A stretch of 35,676 bases of DNA, from assembly GCA_023390785.1 (NCBI GenBank), contig JAEWCE010000134.1, forward strand, positions 1 through 35,676, in the 5' to 3' direction. The stretch is from Pseudomonadota bacterium. GTDB lineage: Bacteria; Pseudomonadota; Alphaproteobacteria; Rhizobiales; Devosiaceae. The notes under the pieces are model-generated. The model was given only the letters and a program-made list of their open reading frames with translations, was not told the origin of the DNA and ran no database searches. This document shows, piece by piece, positions 1 through 7,850 of the stretch; the first letter of the stretch is position 1, and the number at the start of each line of letters is the position of its first letter. A program made the position numbers and the translations under genes.

Positions 1-94
1 TCTCGACGATCTCCTCGCGCGCCGCAGTCAAGAGGCTGGTCGAAGGCAGGACCTGGTCGCAAATCCCGGTCGCGTGGCGAGGCTCCGGTCTCAT
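1..94 (-). CDS. N-terminal fragment of an unidentified protein (runs off the left edge)
   Basis: An open frame starts at the ATG at 94 and runs through 31 codons without a stop to the window edge. I do not recognise the family. The stretch DQVLPSTSLLTAAREEIVE looks like natural soluble protein with a predicted helix at its end. No ribosome binding site lies close to the ATG. The start codon is inside the loop of a 13-bp inverted repeat (75-87 with 121-133), so the true start may differ or translation may be controlled by that structure. Only codon character and frame openness support this gene; the function is unknown. Confidence 0.35.
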   Translation of the reverse strand, partial: MRPEPRHATGICDQVLPSTSLLTAAREEIVE

Positions 95-133
95 TTCACG
101 CCGACTACCGGCTCCGGGAGCGGAGCCTCGCCA
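75..133. repeat. 13-bp perfect inverted repeat with 33-base loop
   Basis: TGGCGAGGCTCCG at 75-87 is the exact reverse complement of 121-133. The loop (88-120) holds the candidate ATG of the left-edge gene and a smaller internal GGCTCC/GGAGCC pairing. No T-run follows either arm, so it is not a normal terminator. It may be an RNA structure in the 5' region of the left-edge gene or a palindromic repeat element. Confidence 0.6.
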
Positions 134-134
134 T

Positions 135-152
135 GCCGCATGCCGATGCGGC
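135..152. repeat. Short perfect hairpin, 7-bp stem and 4-base loop
   Basis: GCCGCAT (135-141), loop GCCG, ATGCGGC (146-152). It lies only one base past the 13-bp inverted repeat at 75-133, so the two form one structured block between the left-edge gene and the RidA-family gene, which ends at 206. There is no T-run for an intrinsic terminator. Confidence 0.5.
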
Positions 153-205
153 GCTGCTCTTTGACATCGCCGGTCGGGCCGGTGGACGCGTCCGCTCGCC
201 CTCAA

Positions 206-601
206 TTACGGTCGCCGCGCCACGAGGTCGATCTCGACCAGCGCATCGACGGCCAGCGCCGTGACCCCGACCGTGGTGCGGGCGGGCAGTTTGCCGGGCG
301 CCCAGAACTCCGGCCAGATGCGGTTGAGCGCGGCATAGTCGCGCCTGAACTCGCTGAGATAGATGCGCGCCATCACCACGTGTTCGAGCCCCAGCCCGAC
401 CCCCGCCAGCACGAGCCGCAAATTGTCGAACACGCGCCGCGTCTGCGCCTCGACACCCTCGGGCAACGGCGCATCCGGGGCCGCCGGGTCAGTCGGCATC
501 TGCCCCGTCACGAACACGAAGCCGTCGGCCTCGACGGCGTGCGAGAACGGCGCCACCGGTCGCGGTCCGGCCGAAATCACATGGTGGATGGGCAGGCTCA
601 T
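206..601 (-). CDS. RidA/YjgF/YER057c/UK114 family protein
   Basis: The 131-residue product has the usual RidA length. It carries the family signature near its C-terminus: LPARTTVGVTAL followed by VEIDLVA, with Arg108 and Glu123 in the places of the Arg and Glu used by RidA for binding enamine/imine substrates. RidA proteins hydrolyse reactive 2-aminoacrylate-type imines to ketoacids in the cytosol; many paralogues have other or unknown substrates, so the exact substrate is open. I chose the ATG at 601 because GGGAGAG lies 8 bases upstream; the frame extends upstream to 661 but that part is not family-like. It stands alone, divergent from the DedA gene. Confidence 0.88.
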   Translation of the reverse strand: MSLPIHHVISAGPRPVAPFSHAVEADGFVFVTGQMPTDPAAPDAPLPEGVEAQTRRVFDNLRLVLAGVGLGLEHVVMARIYLSEFRRDYAALNRIWPEFWAPGKLPARTTVGVTALAVDALVEIDLVARRP

Positions 602-748
602 GCTTGGCTCTCCCGGGCGCGGCGACCCGTCCCTTGCAAGCGCCGCAATTAGGCCCCACACTTACGGCGAGCGTGCGACACTCGACAAGCTGATCGCATC
701 GCCGATTCCCGCCTCGCGGGCGGTAACCGACGTGGAGGCTGGCGCGGC

Positions 749-1459
749 ATGCTGGAAATTTTCCATCAGATATCCGATCTCATCGGCAATATCCTGACGT
801 CGGTTTCCGGCAATTACTGGCTGTTCGTCTTCCTGGTGTTCCTCGTCTGCGTCGGCGAGGCCATCTTCATTCTCGGCCTGCTGGTGCCGTCGCTGCCCAT
901 CCTGCTGCTCGTGGGCGGCCTGATCAGCACGCAGAAGCTCGATTTCTGGCCGATCTATTTCGCCGCCACCGCCGGCGGCGTCGTCGGCGATGCCATCTCC
1001 TACTGGATCGGCCATTTGTTCAAGGGCCGCATCAAGACCATCTGGCCGTTCCGCAACTACGTGCACCTGATCGAGCAGGGCGAAGTCTTCTTCCAGCGTC
1101 ACGGCGGCAAGGCGATCTTCATCGGCCGCTTCATCACCGGCCTCAAGGCGGTGGTGCCGGGCATCGCCGGCATGCTGGGCATGCGCTGGAGCTACTTCAC
1201 CCTCATCAACGTCATTTCCGCCTTCATCTGGGCCGCCTCGCACATATTGCCGGGCATGTTCCTCAGCGAATGGCTGAAATCGATCGGGCTCAGCCTCGAA
1301 CTGGTGATCCTCGTCGGCGCGCTGATCCTGGGCGTGCTGTTCCTGCTCATCCACTACTGGAAGCGCATCCTCCTCGCTCTCGCCCCGTTCATGGGCAATT
1401 TCGGCAAATCGCTGCAGCAGCGCTGGCAGCCGCCCAAGACCGACCAGACGCCGGGCTGA
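749..1459 (+). CDS. DedA family (SNARE-associated/VTT domain) membrane protein
   Basis: A 236-residue polytopic inner-membrane protein. It shows the DedA landmarks: Glu37 in the re-entrant region (CVGEAIFILGLLVP), GDAISYWIG at 80-88 with Asp81, and GRFITGLKAVVPGIAGM at 126-142. DedA proteins are implicated in recycling undecaprenyl phosphate and other lipid carriers and in membrane-potential homeostasis. Two positions differ from the classical motif F-x-R-x-x-P-x-x-R: the Pro is lost and the second Arg is Lys133. GGAGG lies upstream of the ATG. The C-terminal tail (about residues 215-236) is charged and cytosolic. The substrate cannot be told from sequence. Confidence 0.9.
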   Translation: MLEIFHQISDLIGNILTSVSGNYWLFVFLVFLVCVGEAIFILGLLVPSLPILLLVGGLISTQKLDFWPIYFAATAGGVVGDAISYWIGHLFKGRIKTIWPFRNYVHLIEQGEVFFQRHGGKAIFIGRFITGLKAVVPGIAGMLGMRWSYFTLINVISAFIWAASHILPGMFLSEWLKSIGLSLELVILVGALILGVLFLLIHYWKRILLALAPFMGNFGKSLQQRWQPPKTDQTPG

Positions 1460-1527
1460 CCGGGACCGCTCTGGGCTCACGAACTCCTCACTGGACTCGG
1501 CCCCGGCGCGGCGCGACACTGCCGGCC

Positions 1528-2091
1528 ATGCGCTCACTGGTCGTTGCGATCCGCGTGCTGTTGGTGCTGCTCGTTGTCGCCGCTGCACCGCGGCCGGCTT
1601 TTGCGACCGATTACGCCGACAGCGCCGCCCTCGATGAGCTCTTCGCCCAGTTGAAGATCGCCCACTCCGCCGGCGAGGCGGGCGATATCGTCGCCCAGAT
1701 CTGGGACCTCTGGTTCAACCCGGCCGTTCCCGAACTCGCCGCCCGCATGCAGGACGCCAGTGCCGCCATGAGCAATGGCAACCTGCCCCGTGCCCTCACG
1801 CTGCTCAGCGCCATCGTCAAGGACTACCCCGACTATTCCGAAGGCTGGAACCAGCGCGCCACTCTTTACTACATGCTGGGCGACTACGCGGCATCGCTCG
1901 CCGATATCGGCAAGACCCTCGAACTCGAGCCGCGCCATTTCGGCGCCCTCAGCGGCCGGGTGGTGATCGAGCTGAAGCAGGGCAATCGTGCTGCCGCCCT
2001 CAAGGATATGATTGCGGCGCTCGCCATCGATCCCTATCTGGAGACCAGGAGCCTGTTCCCCGAGCTCGCGCCAAACAGCACCAACGTCTAG
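1528..2091 (+). CDS. Exported tetratricopeptide repeat protein
   Basis: 187 residues. Residues 1-27 form a signal peptide with a cleavage site near AFA|TDYA. The mature part has a helical region and then TPR-like helices, recognisable from GWNQRATLYYMLGDYAASLADIG and the following helix pair with LEPRHFGALSGR. It is likely a periplasmic protein-interaction module. Many alphaproteobacteria carry such short exported TPR proteins of unknown role. It starts 68 bases after the DedA gene and ends 8 bases before the GNAT-like gene, so the three may be co-transcribed. The ATG at 1528 was chosen because it begins the signal peptide; no good ribosome binding site is visible. Confidence 0.8.
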   Translation: MRSLVVAIRVLLVLLVVAAAPRPAFATDYADSAALDELFAQLKIAHSAGEAGDIVAQIWDLWFNPAVPELAARMQDASAAMSNGNLPRALTLLSAIVKDYPDYSEGWNQRATLYYMLGDYAASLADIGKTLELEPRHFGALSGRVVIELKQGNRAAALKDMIAALAIDPYLETRSLFPELAPNSTNV

Positions 2092-2099
2092 GATCTGCC

Positions 2100-2396
2100 A
2101 TGGATGACCAACTCACCGTCGAGCGCGAAGATTCGACCGGCCACGGTCGCTACGTGATCCGCCTGCCCGGCGGCCTCGAGGCGGAGATGACCTTCCGCAA
2201 GCTGGGTGCCGACGTGATCGCCATCGACCACACCTACACGCCACCCGAATTCCGCGGCCACAACATCGCCGCGCGGTTGATGGAGCGCTCGATCGCCGAC
2301 GCCCGCCGCGACAGCGTCAAGATCCGCCCGGTGTGCTCCTACGCGGTGGCGCAGTTCCGCCGCCACCCCGAATGGGCCGATTTGCTGGCTCAGTAG
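2100..2396 (+). CDS. Small GNAT-like N-acetyltransferase domain protein (COG2388 type)
   Basis: 98 residues. It matches the compact GNAT-like family of YjdJ/COG2388 proteins: an N-terminal beta sheet (MTFRKLGADVIAIDHTYTP), the acyl-CoA loop-like PEFRGHNIAARLMERSI, and the C-terminal IRPVCSYAVAQFRRHPEW motif typical of that family. Members bind acetyl-CoA in some structures, but the acceptor is unknown. It begins 8 bases after the TPR gene and its 3' end overlaps the convergent minus-strand LprI-like gene by 7 bases. Confidence 0.85.
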   Translation: MDDQLTVEREDSTGHGRYVIRLPGGLEAEMTFRKLGADVIAIDHTYTPPEFRGHNIAARLMERSIADARRDSVKIRPVCSYAVAQFRRHPEWADLLAQ

Positions 2397-3430
2397 CTGA
2401 GGTTCTGCGCCGTATCGGTGACGAGATCGGCGAGATCGTTCCACGACACCGTGACGTCCACCTCGCCGCGCGCATAGGCCGCCACCTCGTAGGGGTTGAA
2501 GTGCACGCTGATGCCGGCATCGGTAAACTCCCAGCGTGACGGATCGGCGATCACCCTGCTGAGGTCGCCGTTGCTGTCGTCGCCCTGATACTCGTCGCCG
2601 AGGTCGGCCTTGGCCTGCGTCAAAACCAGCGCCACGAACTGCTTCTGCCAGCCCTTGCCCCTGAACACATCGGCGGCAACGAGCGGACGCGCCTCGGCAA
2701 TCAGGAAGTGGCTGTAGCTCGACCCGTAATTGCCGTGCGCCGCCCCGTGCCCATACCAGTACGTGTCGGTCTCGAGCGTGATGCGCGACGAGTTCACCTC
2801 CTTGACCGTGGTGCTCACGTCGATGTCCGAGGAGGTATCGCCCTTGGCGAGATTGCCGGCCTTGTCGAACAGATGTGCGTCCTCCCCCATCTGCGCATCA
2901 TTGTCGCGCCGAAGCTGTTCGGTCATGGCGTTGAAGGCTGCAGCCAGGTCATCGGCGCGATCGATCTTGACCGTCAGGAAGTGCTTGGTCGCCACCTTGT
3001 TGTACGAATTGCTGTCGCCGTCCGGATCCTTCTCGACCAGGAATTTCTCGACCGGATAGAAGCGATAGCCGCCCTGCATCCGGCTCGCCTCGAGCGCCGT
3101 GATCCGCGAGGTGAACTCGCCGCCGAGGCAACTCGCCTGATCGTCCGTGTAGGCCGTGGCAATCGGCTGCCCGTCGTCGCTGCAGGCGCGCGACGCATAG
3201 TCGAGCCAGTTGTGCTGGTCCGCCTTCACGACGGCGGCGGCGTTCGCCGACAACCCGCCGAGCGCGGTGGCATACGCCTGCGCGAGCACCTCATCCCTGG
3301 CCGACAGGTCGGGATGGTCGCAGATCGCCATCTCGAACGGCGTCGCCGCCTTGCCGCAGTCGAAGCTCGCCGCCTGGGCCAGCGGCGTGAAGCAGAGCAG
3401 CGCCACCAGGGCGAGCACCAAACGGATCAT
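2390..3430 (-). CDS. Exported LprI-like (DUF1311) and DUF3298/RsiV-like domain protein
   Basis: 346 residues with a signal peptide (cleavage near AQA|ASFDC). An LprI-type N-terminal region follows: FDCGKAATPFEMAIC then LSARDEVLAQAYATAL, with paired cysteines. LprI domains are known as lysozyme inhibitors in some bacteria. The C-terminal half (about 120-345) resembles DUF3298/RsiV-like domains, ending with ISVHFNPYEVAAYARGEVDV, which fits the family's F-x-P-Y-x-V/I-A-x-Y-A motif. In anti-sigma factor RsiV this domain binds lysozyme, so the two domains together suggest a periplasmic lysozyme or wall-stress role (inference). GAGGAG lies 8 bases upstream of the ATG. Its last codons overlap the convergent GNAT-like gene. 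Confidence 0.82.
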   Translation of the reverse strand: MIRLVLALVALLCFTPLAQAASFDCGKAATPFEMAICDHPDLSARDEVLAQAYATALGGLSANAAAVVKADQHNWLDYASRACSDDGQPIATAYTDDQASCLGGEFTSRITALEASRMQGGYRFYPVEKFLVEKDPDGDSNSYNKVATKHFLTVKIDRADDLAAAFNAMTEQLRRDNDAQMGEDAHLFDKAGNLAKGDTSSDIDVSTTVKEVNSSRITLETDTYWYGHGAAHGNYGSSYSHFLIAEARPLVAADVFRGKGWQKQFVALVLTQAKADLGDEYQGDDSNGDLSRVIADPSRWEFTDAGISVHFNPYEVAAYARGEVDVTVSWNDLADLVTDTAQNLSY

Positions 3431-3527
3431 CGGAAGTCTCCTCTTGCCACCATGCTATCTCGCCCGCCCGCCCGCACAAGCGCCATGCGGATATGTCTAA
3501 TTTTAGCCGAACCGCCGCTTTGGGCGC

Positions 3528-5279
3528 TCACCCGCTGCCGGTGCCGGCGCGGCTGCGCGGGCTGGTGGGATCATAGACGACCACGCGGTTGCGGCCATTT
3601 TCCTTGGCCATGTAGAGCGCGGCGTCGGCCATGTCGGCCACCTGTTCCAGCGTTTCCTCCGTTTCGACCAGGCAGGCGCCGATGCTGACCGTTACCGGCA
3701 CCGACGTGCCGTTGCGCAGCGGCACCGGGTTGCAGAGTCCGCGATGCACCGCATCTGCGATCAGTTTCAGCGGCCGCAATCCCAGATCGGAGAACAGCAC
3801 GATGAACTCGTCGCCGCCCCAGCGCCCGCAGACGTCGTTCGGCCGCAGCACCGTCGCGATCCGCCGCGCCACCTCGACTGCCACCTCGTCGCCGGCCTGG
3901 TGTCCGAAGCGGTCGTTGATCTGCTTGAACCGGTCGATGTCGATCAACAGCAGCGCCAGTCGCGCGGCGGGCTGCGCGACCGCCTTCACCTGCTCGAAGC
4001 CGGACGCAAAGCCCCGGCGGTTGGCGATCCCGGTCAACTGGTCGCGATAGGCGAGCGACCGCAGTTCCGACGTCCGTTCTTCGACCAGTTGTTCGAGCGT
4101 GCGCATATTGTCCTGCACCGTCGAGGCCATCGTCGCGAACGACTGCGACAGCCGCCCGATCTCGTCGTTTCCCGGATCGGCGGCGACCGGCGCCTTGACG
4201 TCGTTGCGCACTGCCATGACGCCCTTTTCGACCCGCGCCAGCCGGTCGCCGACGCTCACCTTGACGATGAAGGCAATCAGCAGCGCCACCACGATCATCG
4301 TCGCCGCCAGCAGCAGGCCGATCGGCAGGAACAGGCTCCGGTCGATCACCGCGTCGACATCCATCAGCGCGACGTTGTACCAGCCTAGCTTGTCGAGATA
4401 ACCGACGCCCACCAGCATCTGCCGGCCACCCACCTGCATGAAGTTCGATCGCACCTCGACCGTGTCGGAGGTGACGTCGTCGAGCATCTGCTTGAGTGCG
4501 TCGCGATCCGCCGGCCGGTCGAGCAGGCTGAAGATCGTCTTCTTGTCGTTGATGGCGTTGGTCAGCGAATGAAAGTCGATATAGCGTGTATCGCGATGCG
4601 CCTGGATGGCGCCGGAACCGTCGACGAAAATCGCCTGTACCCCCTGCTGCGGGAAATCGACGACGTCGCGAATGAAGGTTGTGAGGTCGAGGCCGGTGCC
4701 GAGCACGCCCAAGACGGTGGGACCGTCGCGCAGCACGCAGTTGATCCAGACCTTGGTGACGTCGAGTTCGTCGTCGTGGTCGACGTTGAGATGGCACCCG
4801 GCATCGAGCGCCGTCGTGGCGTAGTACCACTGGTCGCTCGGATTATCGCGTCGCAGGGTGAAGCTGTACGGATCCGCTGCATGCGAGTTCTGCGCGTCGT
4901 TGTAGTAGTAGTTTCCCGAGGCATTCACCACGAAGAAGTAGCTGTGGTCGGCAAACGCCTTGCGGTACTGCTCGAGCTCCGCGATCGCCCTGCCCTTCTT
5001 GGCCGGATCGGCTTCATCACGCGCCCATTCGGCGATCACCGGCGAGCGGGTGAGGTTCTCGGCAAGCGCCACCTCCTGTCGCAGTGCGCCCATGCCGCGT
5101 GCGCGATCGAACAGCACCTGCTTTTCGGCGAAGAGGCGACCCAGTTGCACCACCGTCGAATTGACGACGATCGTGAACCCCCAATAGGCTGGCACCGCGA
5201 CGGCAAGGAAACCACACAGCGTCAGCAGCAGGATGTTTGTGCGAAGGGTGGGCGCGCGGCGCTTTTGCTGAGCGGCCAT
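3528..5279 (-). CDS. Membrane diguanylate cyclase with periplasmic Cache-like sensor, HAMP and GGDEF
   Basis: 583 residues. TM1 is at about 15-38, a periplasmic Cache-like sensor at 40-310, TM2 at 315-340, HAMP at 340-395, a short coiled coil (EQLVEERTSELRSL) and GGDEF at 410-570. The active site GGDEF is intact at 488-492 (RWGGDEFIVLF), and the product-inhibition I-site RPND is at 479-482, exactly five residues before it. The enzyme should therefore make c-di-GMP from GTP and be feedback-inhibited. There is no EAL domain. The sensor ligand is unknown. A GGAG-rich ribosome binding site is separated from the ATG by a hairpin (5292-5307). Downstream is the LprI-like gene, which has its own strong ribosome binding site. 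Confidence 0.93.
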   Translation of the reverse strand: MAAQQKRRAPTLRTNILLLTLCGFLAVAVPAYWGFTIVVNSTVVQLGRLFAEKQVLFDRARGMGALRQEVALAENLTRSPVIAEWARDEADPAKKGRAIAELEQYRKAFADHSYFFVVNASGNYYYNDAQNSHAADPYSFTLRRDNPSDQWYYATTALDAGCHLNVDHDDELDVTKVWINCVLRDGPTVLGVLGTGLDLTTFIRDVVDFPQQGVQAIFVDGSGAIQAHRDTRYIDFHSLTNAINDKKTIFSLLDRPADRDALKQMLDDVTSDTVEVRSNFMQVGGRQMLVGVGYLDKLGWYNVALMDVDAVIDRSLFLPIGLLLAATMIVVALLIAFIVKVSVGDRLARVEKGVMAVRNDVKAPVAADPGNDEIGRLSQSFATMASTVQDNMRTLEQLVEERTSELRSLAYRDQLTGIANRRGFASGFEQVKAVAQPAARLALLLIDIDRFKQINDRFGHQAGDEVAVEVARRIATVLRPNDVCGRWGGDEFIVLFSDLGLRPLKLIADAVHRGLCNPVPLRNGTSVPVTVSIGACLVETEETLEQVADMADAALYMAKENGRNRVVVYDPTSPRSRAGTGSG

Positions 5280-5291
5280 GCGCCAACACGA

Positions 5292-5307
5292 CCGGGCAGG
5301 CGCCCGG
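5292..5307 (-). promoter_or_regulatory. Hairpin between Shine-Dalgarno-like sequence and start of the diguanylate cyclase
   Basis: On the minus strand TGAGGAGAGG (5317-5308) is followed at once by CCGGGC-GCCT-GCCCGG (5307-5292), then 12 bases and the ATG at 5279. The purine-rich sequence is too far from the ATG in linear form (28 bases) but near when the hairpin is folded. This may be a structural element that sets translation level, or a chance palindrome. Confidence 0.35.
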
Positions 5308-5381
5308 CCTCTCCTCAGGTCAGAGTCGTTCGCGCAACCATGGCCGAAATATGCTGAAGGAAGTGCTAACCGCCTCGGGCG

Positions 5382-5984
5382 TCAGGAGTTTGCCGCCAGG
5401 AAATCGCGCGCCGCCTGCACCTCGTTCTGGCGGATTTCGTGCCCGCCCTCGTGCCAGGCGATCGCAGCCCTGGCGCCTTGCGCCGTGAAATACGCTTCGA
5501 GCTGCTCGGTGAGATCGGCCGGTGCGATCGGATCCGACCGCCCGGCGGTGATCAGCACCCGCGTCCCCGCCAGTCCCGGTTGCGGCGGCGGCGCAAACGG
5601 GATCAACGGATGCATCAGCACTGCCCTTCCGATCAGGCCCGGCCTTTCCATCAGCGTCGCCGCCAACACATTTGCGCCGTTGGAATAGCCGAGTGCGGCG
5701 ACCGAGGACGGCCGCAGCGCCTCGATCTTATCGCCGATGAAACTCGCGAGCTTTTGCGTCGCCCGCGCCAGATCGGCCATGTCGTAGACGCCCATGCCGA
5801 GCCGCTTGAAGAAGCGCGGCGCCCCGCCCTCGAGCACGTCGCCGCGCGGCGCGAGCAGATGCGCGCCAGGCAGGACCTGCCGGCCAAGCTCCAGCAGATC
5901 GTTCTCGTCGCCGCCGGTCCCGTGCAGCAGCACCAGGAGGGGCGCGCCCTTTGGTGCCGCCAGCTCGGCGAAATGATAGCTCAT
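5382..5984 (-). CDS. mhqD: Carboxylesterase/phospholipase family hydrolase, MhqD-like
   Basis: 200 residues, an alpha/beta hydrolase of the short carboxylesterase family. Seen directly: the oxyanion segment LLHGTGGDENDLLEL (19-33), nucleophile Ser101 in GYSNGAN, Asp151 in GRSDPI and His182 in EGGHEI. In Bacillus subtilis the MhqD homologue belongs to the regulon for methylhydroquinone, quinone and thiol-reactive electrophile stress. Here it starts 11 bases after the ring-cleaving dioxygenase-like gene, with AGGA in front, so the pair is an operon; this pairing supports the assignment. The natural substrate of MhqD is not established. The gene symbol is by homology and context only. Confidence 0.82.
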   Translation of the reverse strand: MSYHFAELAAPKGAPLLVLLHGTGGDENDLLELGRQVLPGAHLLAPRGDVLEGGAPRFFKRLGMGVYDMADLARATQKLASFIGDKIEALRPSSVAALGYSNGANVLAATLMERPGLIGRAVLMHPLIPFAPPPQPGLAGTRVLITAGRSDPIAPADLTEQLEAYFTAQGARAAIAWHEGGHEIRQNEVQAARDFLAANS

Positions 5985-5995
5985 CGCGTCCTGCC

Positions 5996-6925
5996 CTAGC
6001 TCAGCGGCTCGAGCGTCTGCTCGAGCTTGCTGCGCAAATGCTCGTGCTGCCGTGGCAGCTTCAGCGCTTCGCCCAGATGCGCGGTGTCTTCGTCGCGGTC
6101 GAACCCCGGCTCGTTGGTCGCGATCTCGAACAACACGCCGCCCGGCGTTCGGAAATAAACCGAGTAGAAATAGTCGCGGTCGATTACCGGCGTCAGATGG
6201 TAGCCGGTGTCCATCAGCGCCTTGCGCACTTCGAGCTGGTCGGCCCGGGTCGGCACGGCAAAGGCGATGTGGTGCACCGAGCCGGCGCCGAGGCCGGCCG
6301 ACGGCGCCCCCGGCAGCGTCTCGAGGTCGACATGGTCGGCTCCGTTGCCGCCCGCGATCACCATGCGCTTGATCCCGCCATGCGTGTCGGCGACGTCATA
6401 GCCCATGAATTTCAGCAGTTCCTCGGTCGCCCCCGCATCGCGCAGGCGCAGTGAGGCCGAATGGAAGCCGCGGATGGCATCGTCCGCCGGCACCCCGCCA
6501 TGCGTCCATTGCGGTCGCGTATCGGCCTTGTCTTCGACCAGCGCCAGGCCATCACCGTCGGGGCCGGAAAAATGCAGGCGCTTCTGCCCGAAGCTCTCGT
6601 CGCGCACCAGATCGGCGACGCCTTCGGCGGCAAGTTTCTGTTCCCAATAGCCGAGCGATCCCTCGGGCACCGAGAACACGGTGGTGCCGACCTCGCCAGT
6701 CCCCGGCCGCCCACGGGCGATGTGCGGGAACGGAAAATACGTCATCACTGAACCGGGCGTGCCGACCTCATCGCCATAGTAGAGGTGGTAGACGCTGGGC
6801 TCGTCGAAATTGACGGTCTGCTTCACCCGCCGCAGGCCAAGCGTCTTGGTCCAGAAGGTATTGTTCCCGGGCGCACTGCTTGCCATGGCGGTGACGTGGT
6901 GCAGCCCCTTGATCTGGTTGAGCAT
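5996..6925 (-). CDS. mhqO: Ring-cleaving dioxygenase family protein, MhqO-like (two VOC domains)
   Basis: 309 residues with two vicinal-oxygen-chelate domains. The first begins IKGLHHVTAMASSA; the second contains SVHHIAFAVPTRADQ and ends with PGGVLFEIATNEPGF. His residues in LHHVT and VHHIA and the Glu in FEIAT are the expected metal ligands. Homologues such as B. subtilis MhqO are induced by quinones and are thought to cleave hydroquinone- or catechol-type rings. The ATG at 6925 has CAGGAG 7 bases upstream; the frame extends further upstream but lacks family sequence. It is the first gene of an operon with the MhqD-like hydrolase and has a palindrome (7009-7028) in its promoter region. Confidence 0.88.
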   Translation of the reverse strand: MLNQIKGLHHVTAMASSAPGNNTFWTKTLGLRRVKQTVNFDEPSVYHLYYGDEVGTPGSVMTYFPFPHIARGRPGTGEVGTTVFSVPEGSLGYWEQKLAAEGVADLVRDESFGQKRLHFSGPDGDGLALVEDKADTRPQWTHGGVPADDAIRGFHSASLRLRDAGATEELLKFMGYDVADTHGGIKRMVIAGGNGADHVDLETLPGAPSAGLGAGSVHHIAFAVPTRADQLEVRKALMDTGYHLTPVIDRDYFYSVYFRTPGGVLFEIATNEPGFDRDEDTAHLGEALKLPRQHEHLRSKLEQTLEPLS

Positions 6926-7008
6926 GTCGATCTCCTGTTGCGGCGCCAGCCGGGCGCCACTCTTGGCTGGAGATATGGACCGTCGTCGATTGGCCTCAAA
7001 CACCGAGG

Positions 7009-7028
7009 GACGACATAGGACTGTCGTC
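7009..7028. promoter_or_regulatory. Palindromic operator candidate in front of the mhqO-mhqD pair
   Basis: GACGACA-TAGGAC-TGTCGTC is a perfect 7-6-7 dyad, the usual size of a MarR or TetR site. On the minus strand it lies just upstream of a possible promoter, TTGAGG, 17 bases, ATATCT (about 6996-6968). A 13-base near-repeat, AC(C/T)GTCGTCGATT, occurs at 6979-6991 and 7020-7032, so a second half-site may exist. No regulator gene of that type is next to it. Confidence 0.45.
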
Positions 7029-7040
7029 GATTCGTGAACG

Positions 7041-7850
7041 CTACTCCCGGAACGCCAGGCTCTCCAACGTGCCCTTGCTCGGCCGGTATTCGAGACCGAC
7101 AAATCCCGAATAGCCGTGCGCGGCGAGCCAGTGCAGCCTCGCCTGCCAATCCATATTGCCGCTCCCCGGCTCACCGCGCCCCTGCGTGTCGGCGAGGTGC
7201 ACATGGACCACGCGATCCAGCCGGCCTTCGAGAACATCCTCGATATGCTCGCCCATCATTGCTGAATGGTAGATGTCATAGAGCAGCCTGACCTCCGGCC
7301 GGTCGACCTCGTCGACGATATCCAACCCTTCCACGGTGGAGGTGAGATAATAGCCTGGATGGTCGACGCGATCGTTGAGCGGCTCGAGGGCAAGGACGAC
7401 GCCCGAGCCCTTGAGCACATCGGCGGCCTCGCCCAGCACCTTGACCAGCGCCGCGTGCTGCTTCTCGCGGGGCACGCCATGCCGGTCGTCACCCGACTGT
7501 GCGATCATCATCGGCGCTCCCAGCATTTGCGCAGCCAGCAGCGACGCCTGCACGCCCTCGAGGAACCGCCCATGCTGCTCGGGGTCGGTGATCTGCGCAA
7601 TCGGCTCGCACAGGATGCCGGCGAGCGGCAGGCCGGTCTCGTTGAGCGCCGCCTTCACTGCATCGAGATCCTTGCTCGACCAGTGCCAGAACTCCACGGC
7701 GTCGAGTCCAGCGGCTTTGGCCCAGCGGATACGATCGGGAAAGCTCACCGCCACGCCCTCGACGATGTTCGCCTCGGGCGTTCCCGGCAAGGGCGGCAGC
7801 GACTGCGCATCGGCGAACAGCCACTCGATGCAGGCCGAATATTTCGTCAA
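7041..7850 (-). CDS. hyi: Hydroxypyruvate isomerase-like TIM-barrel protein
   Basis: 269 residues of the xylose isomerase-like TIM-barrel superfamily, closest in motifs to hydroxypyruvate isomerase, which interconverts hydroxypyruvate and tartronate semialdehyde. Visible residues: Glu156 in LEPLND, DHPGYYLTST, Asp192 in LLYDIYH, HVHLADTQGRGEPGSG and Glu254 in GLEYRP. The pair Glu156/Glu254 fits the catalytic glutamates of the family. The fit is not perfect: HVHLADTQGR replaces the more usual Q-x-A-x-x-P-G-R form, so another ketose-type substrate is possible. The start is TTG at 7850, overlapping the pncB stop as TTGA with GAGGTGG upstream, which implies coupled translation. Confidence 0.8.
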   Translation of the reverse strand: MTKYSACIEWLFADAQSLPPLPGTPEANIVEGVAVSFPDRIRWAKAAGLDAVEFWHWSSKDLDAVKAALNETGLPLAGILCEPIAQITDPEQHGRFLEGVQASLLAAQMLGAPMMIAQSGDDRHGVPREKQHAALVKVLGEAADVLKGSGVVLALEPLNDRVDHPGYYLTSTVEGLDIVDEVDRPEVRLLYDIYHSAMMGEHIEDVLEGRLDRVVHVHLADTQGRGEPGSGNMDWQARLHWLAAHGYSGFVGLEYRPSKGTLESLAFRE

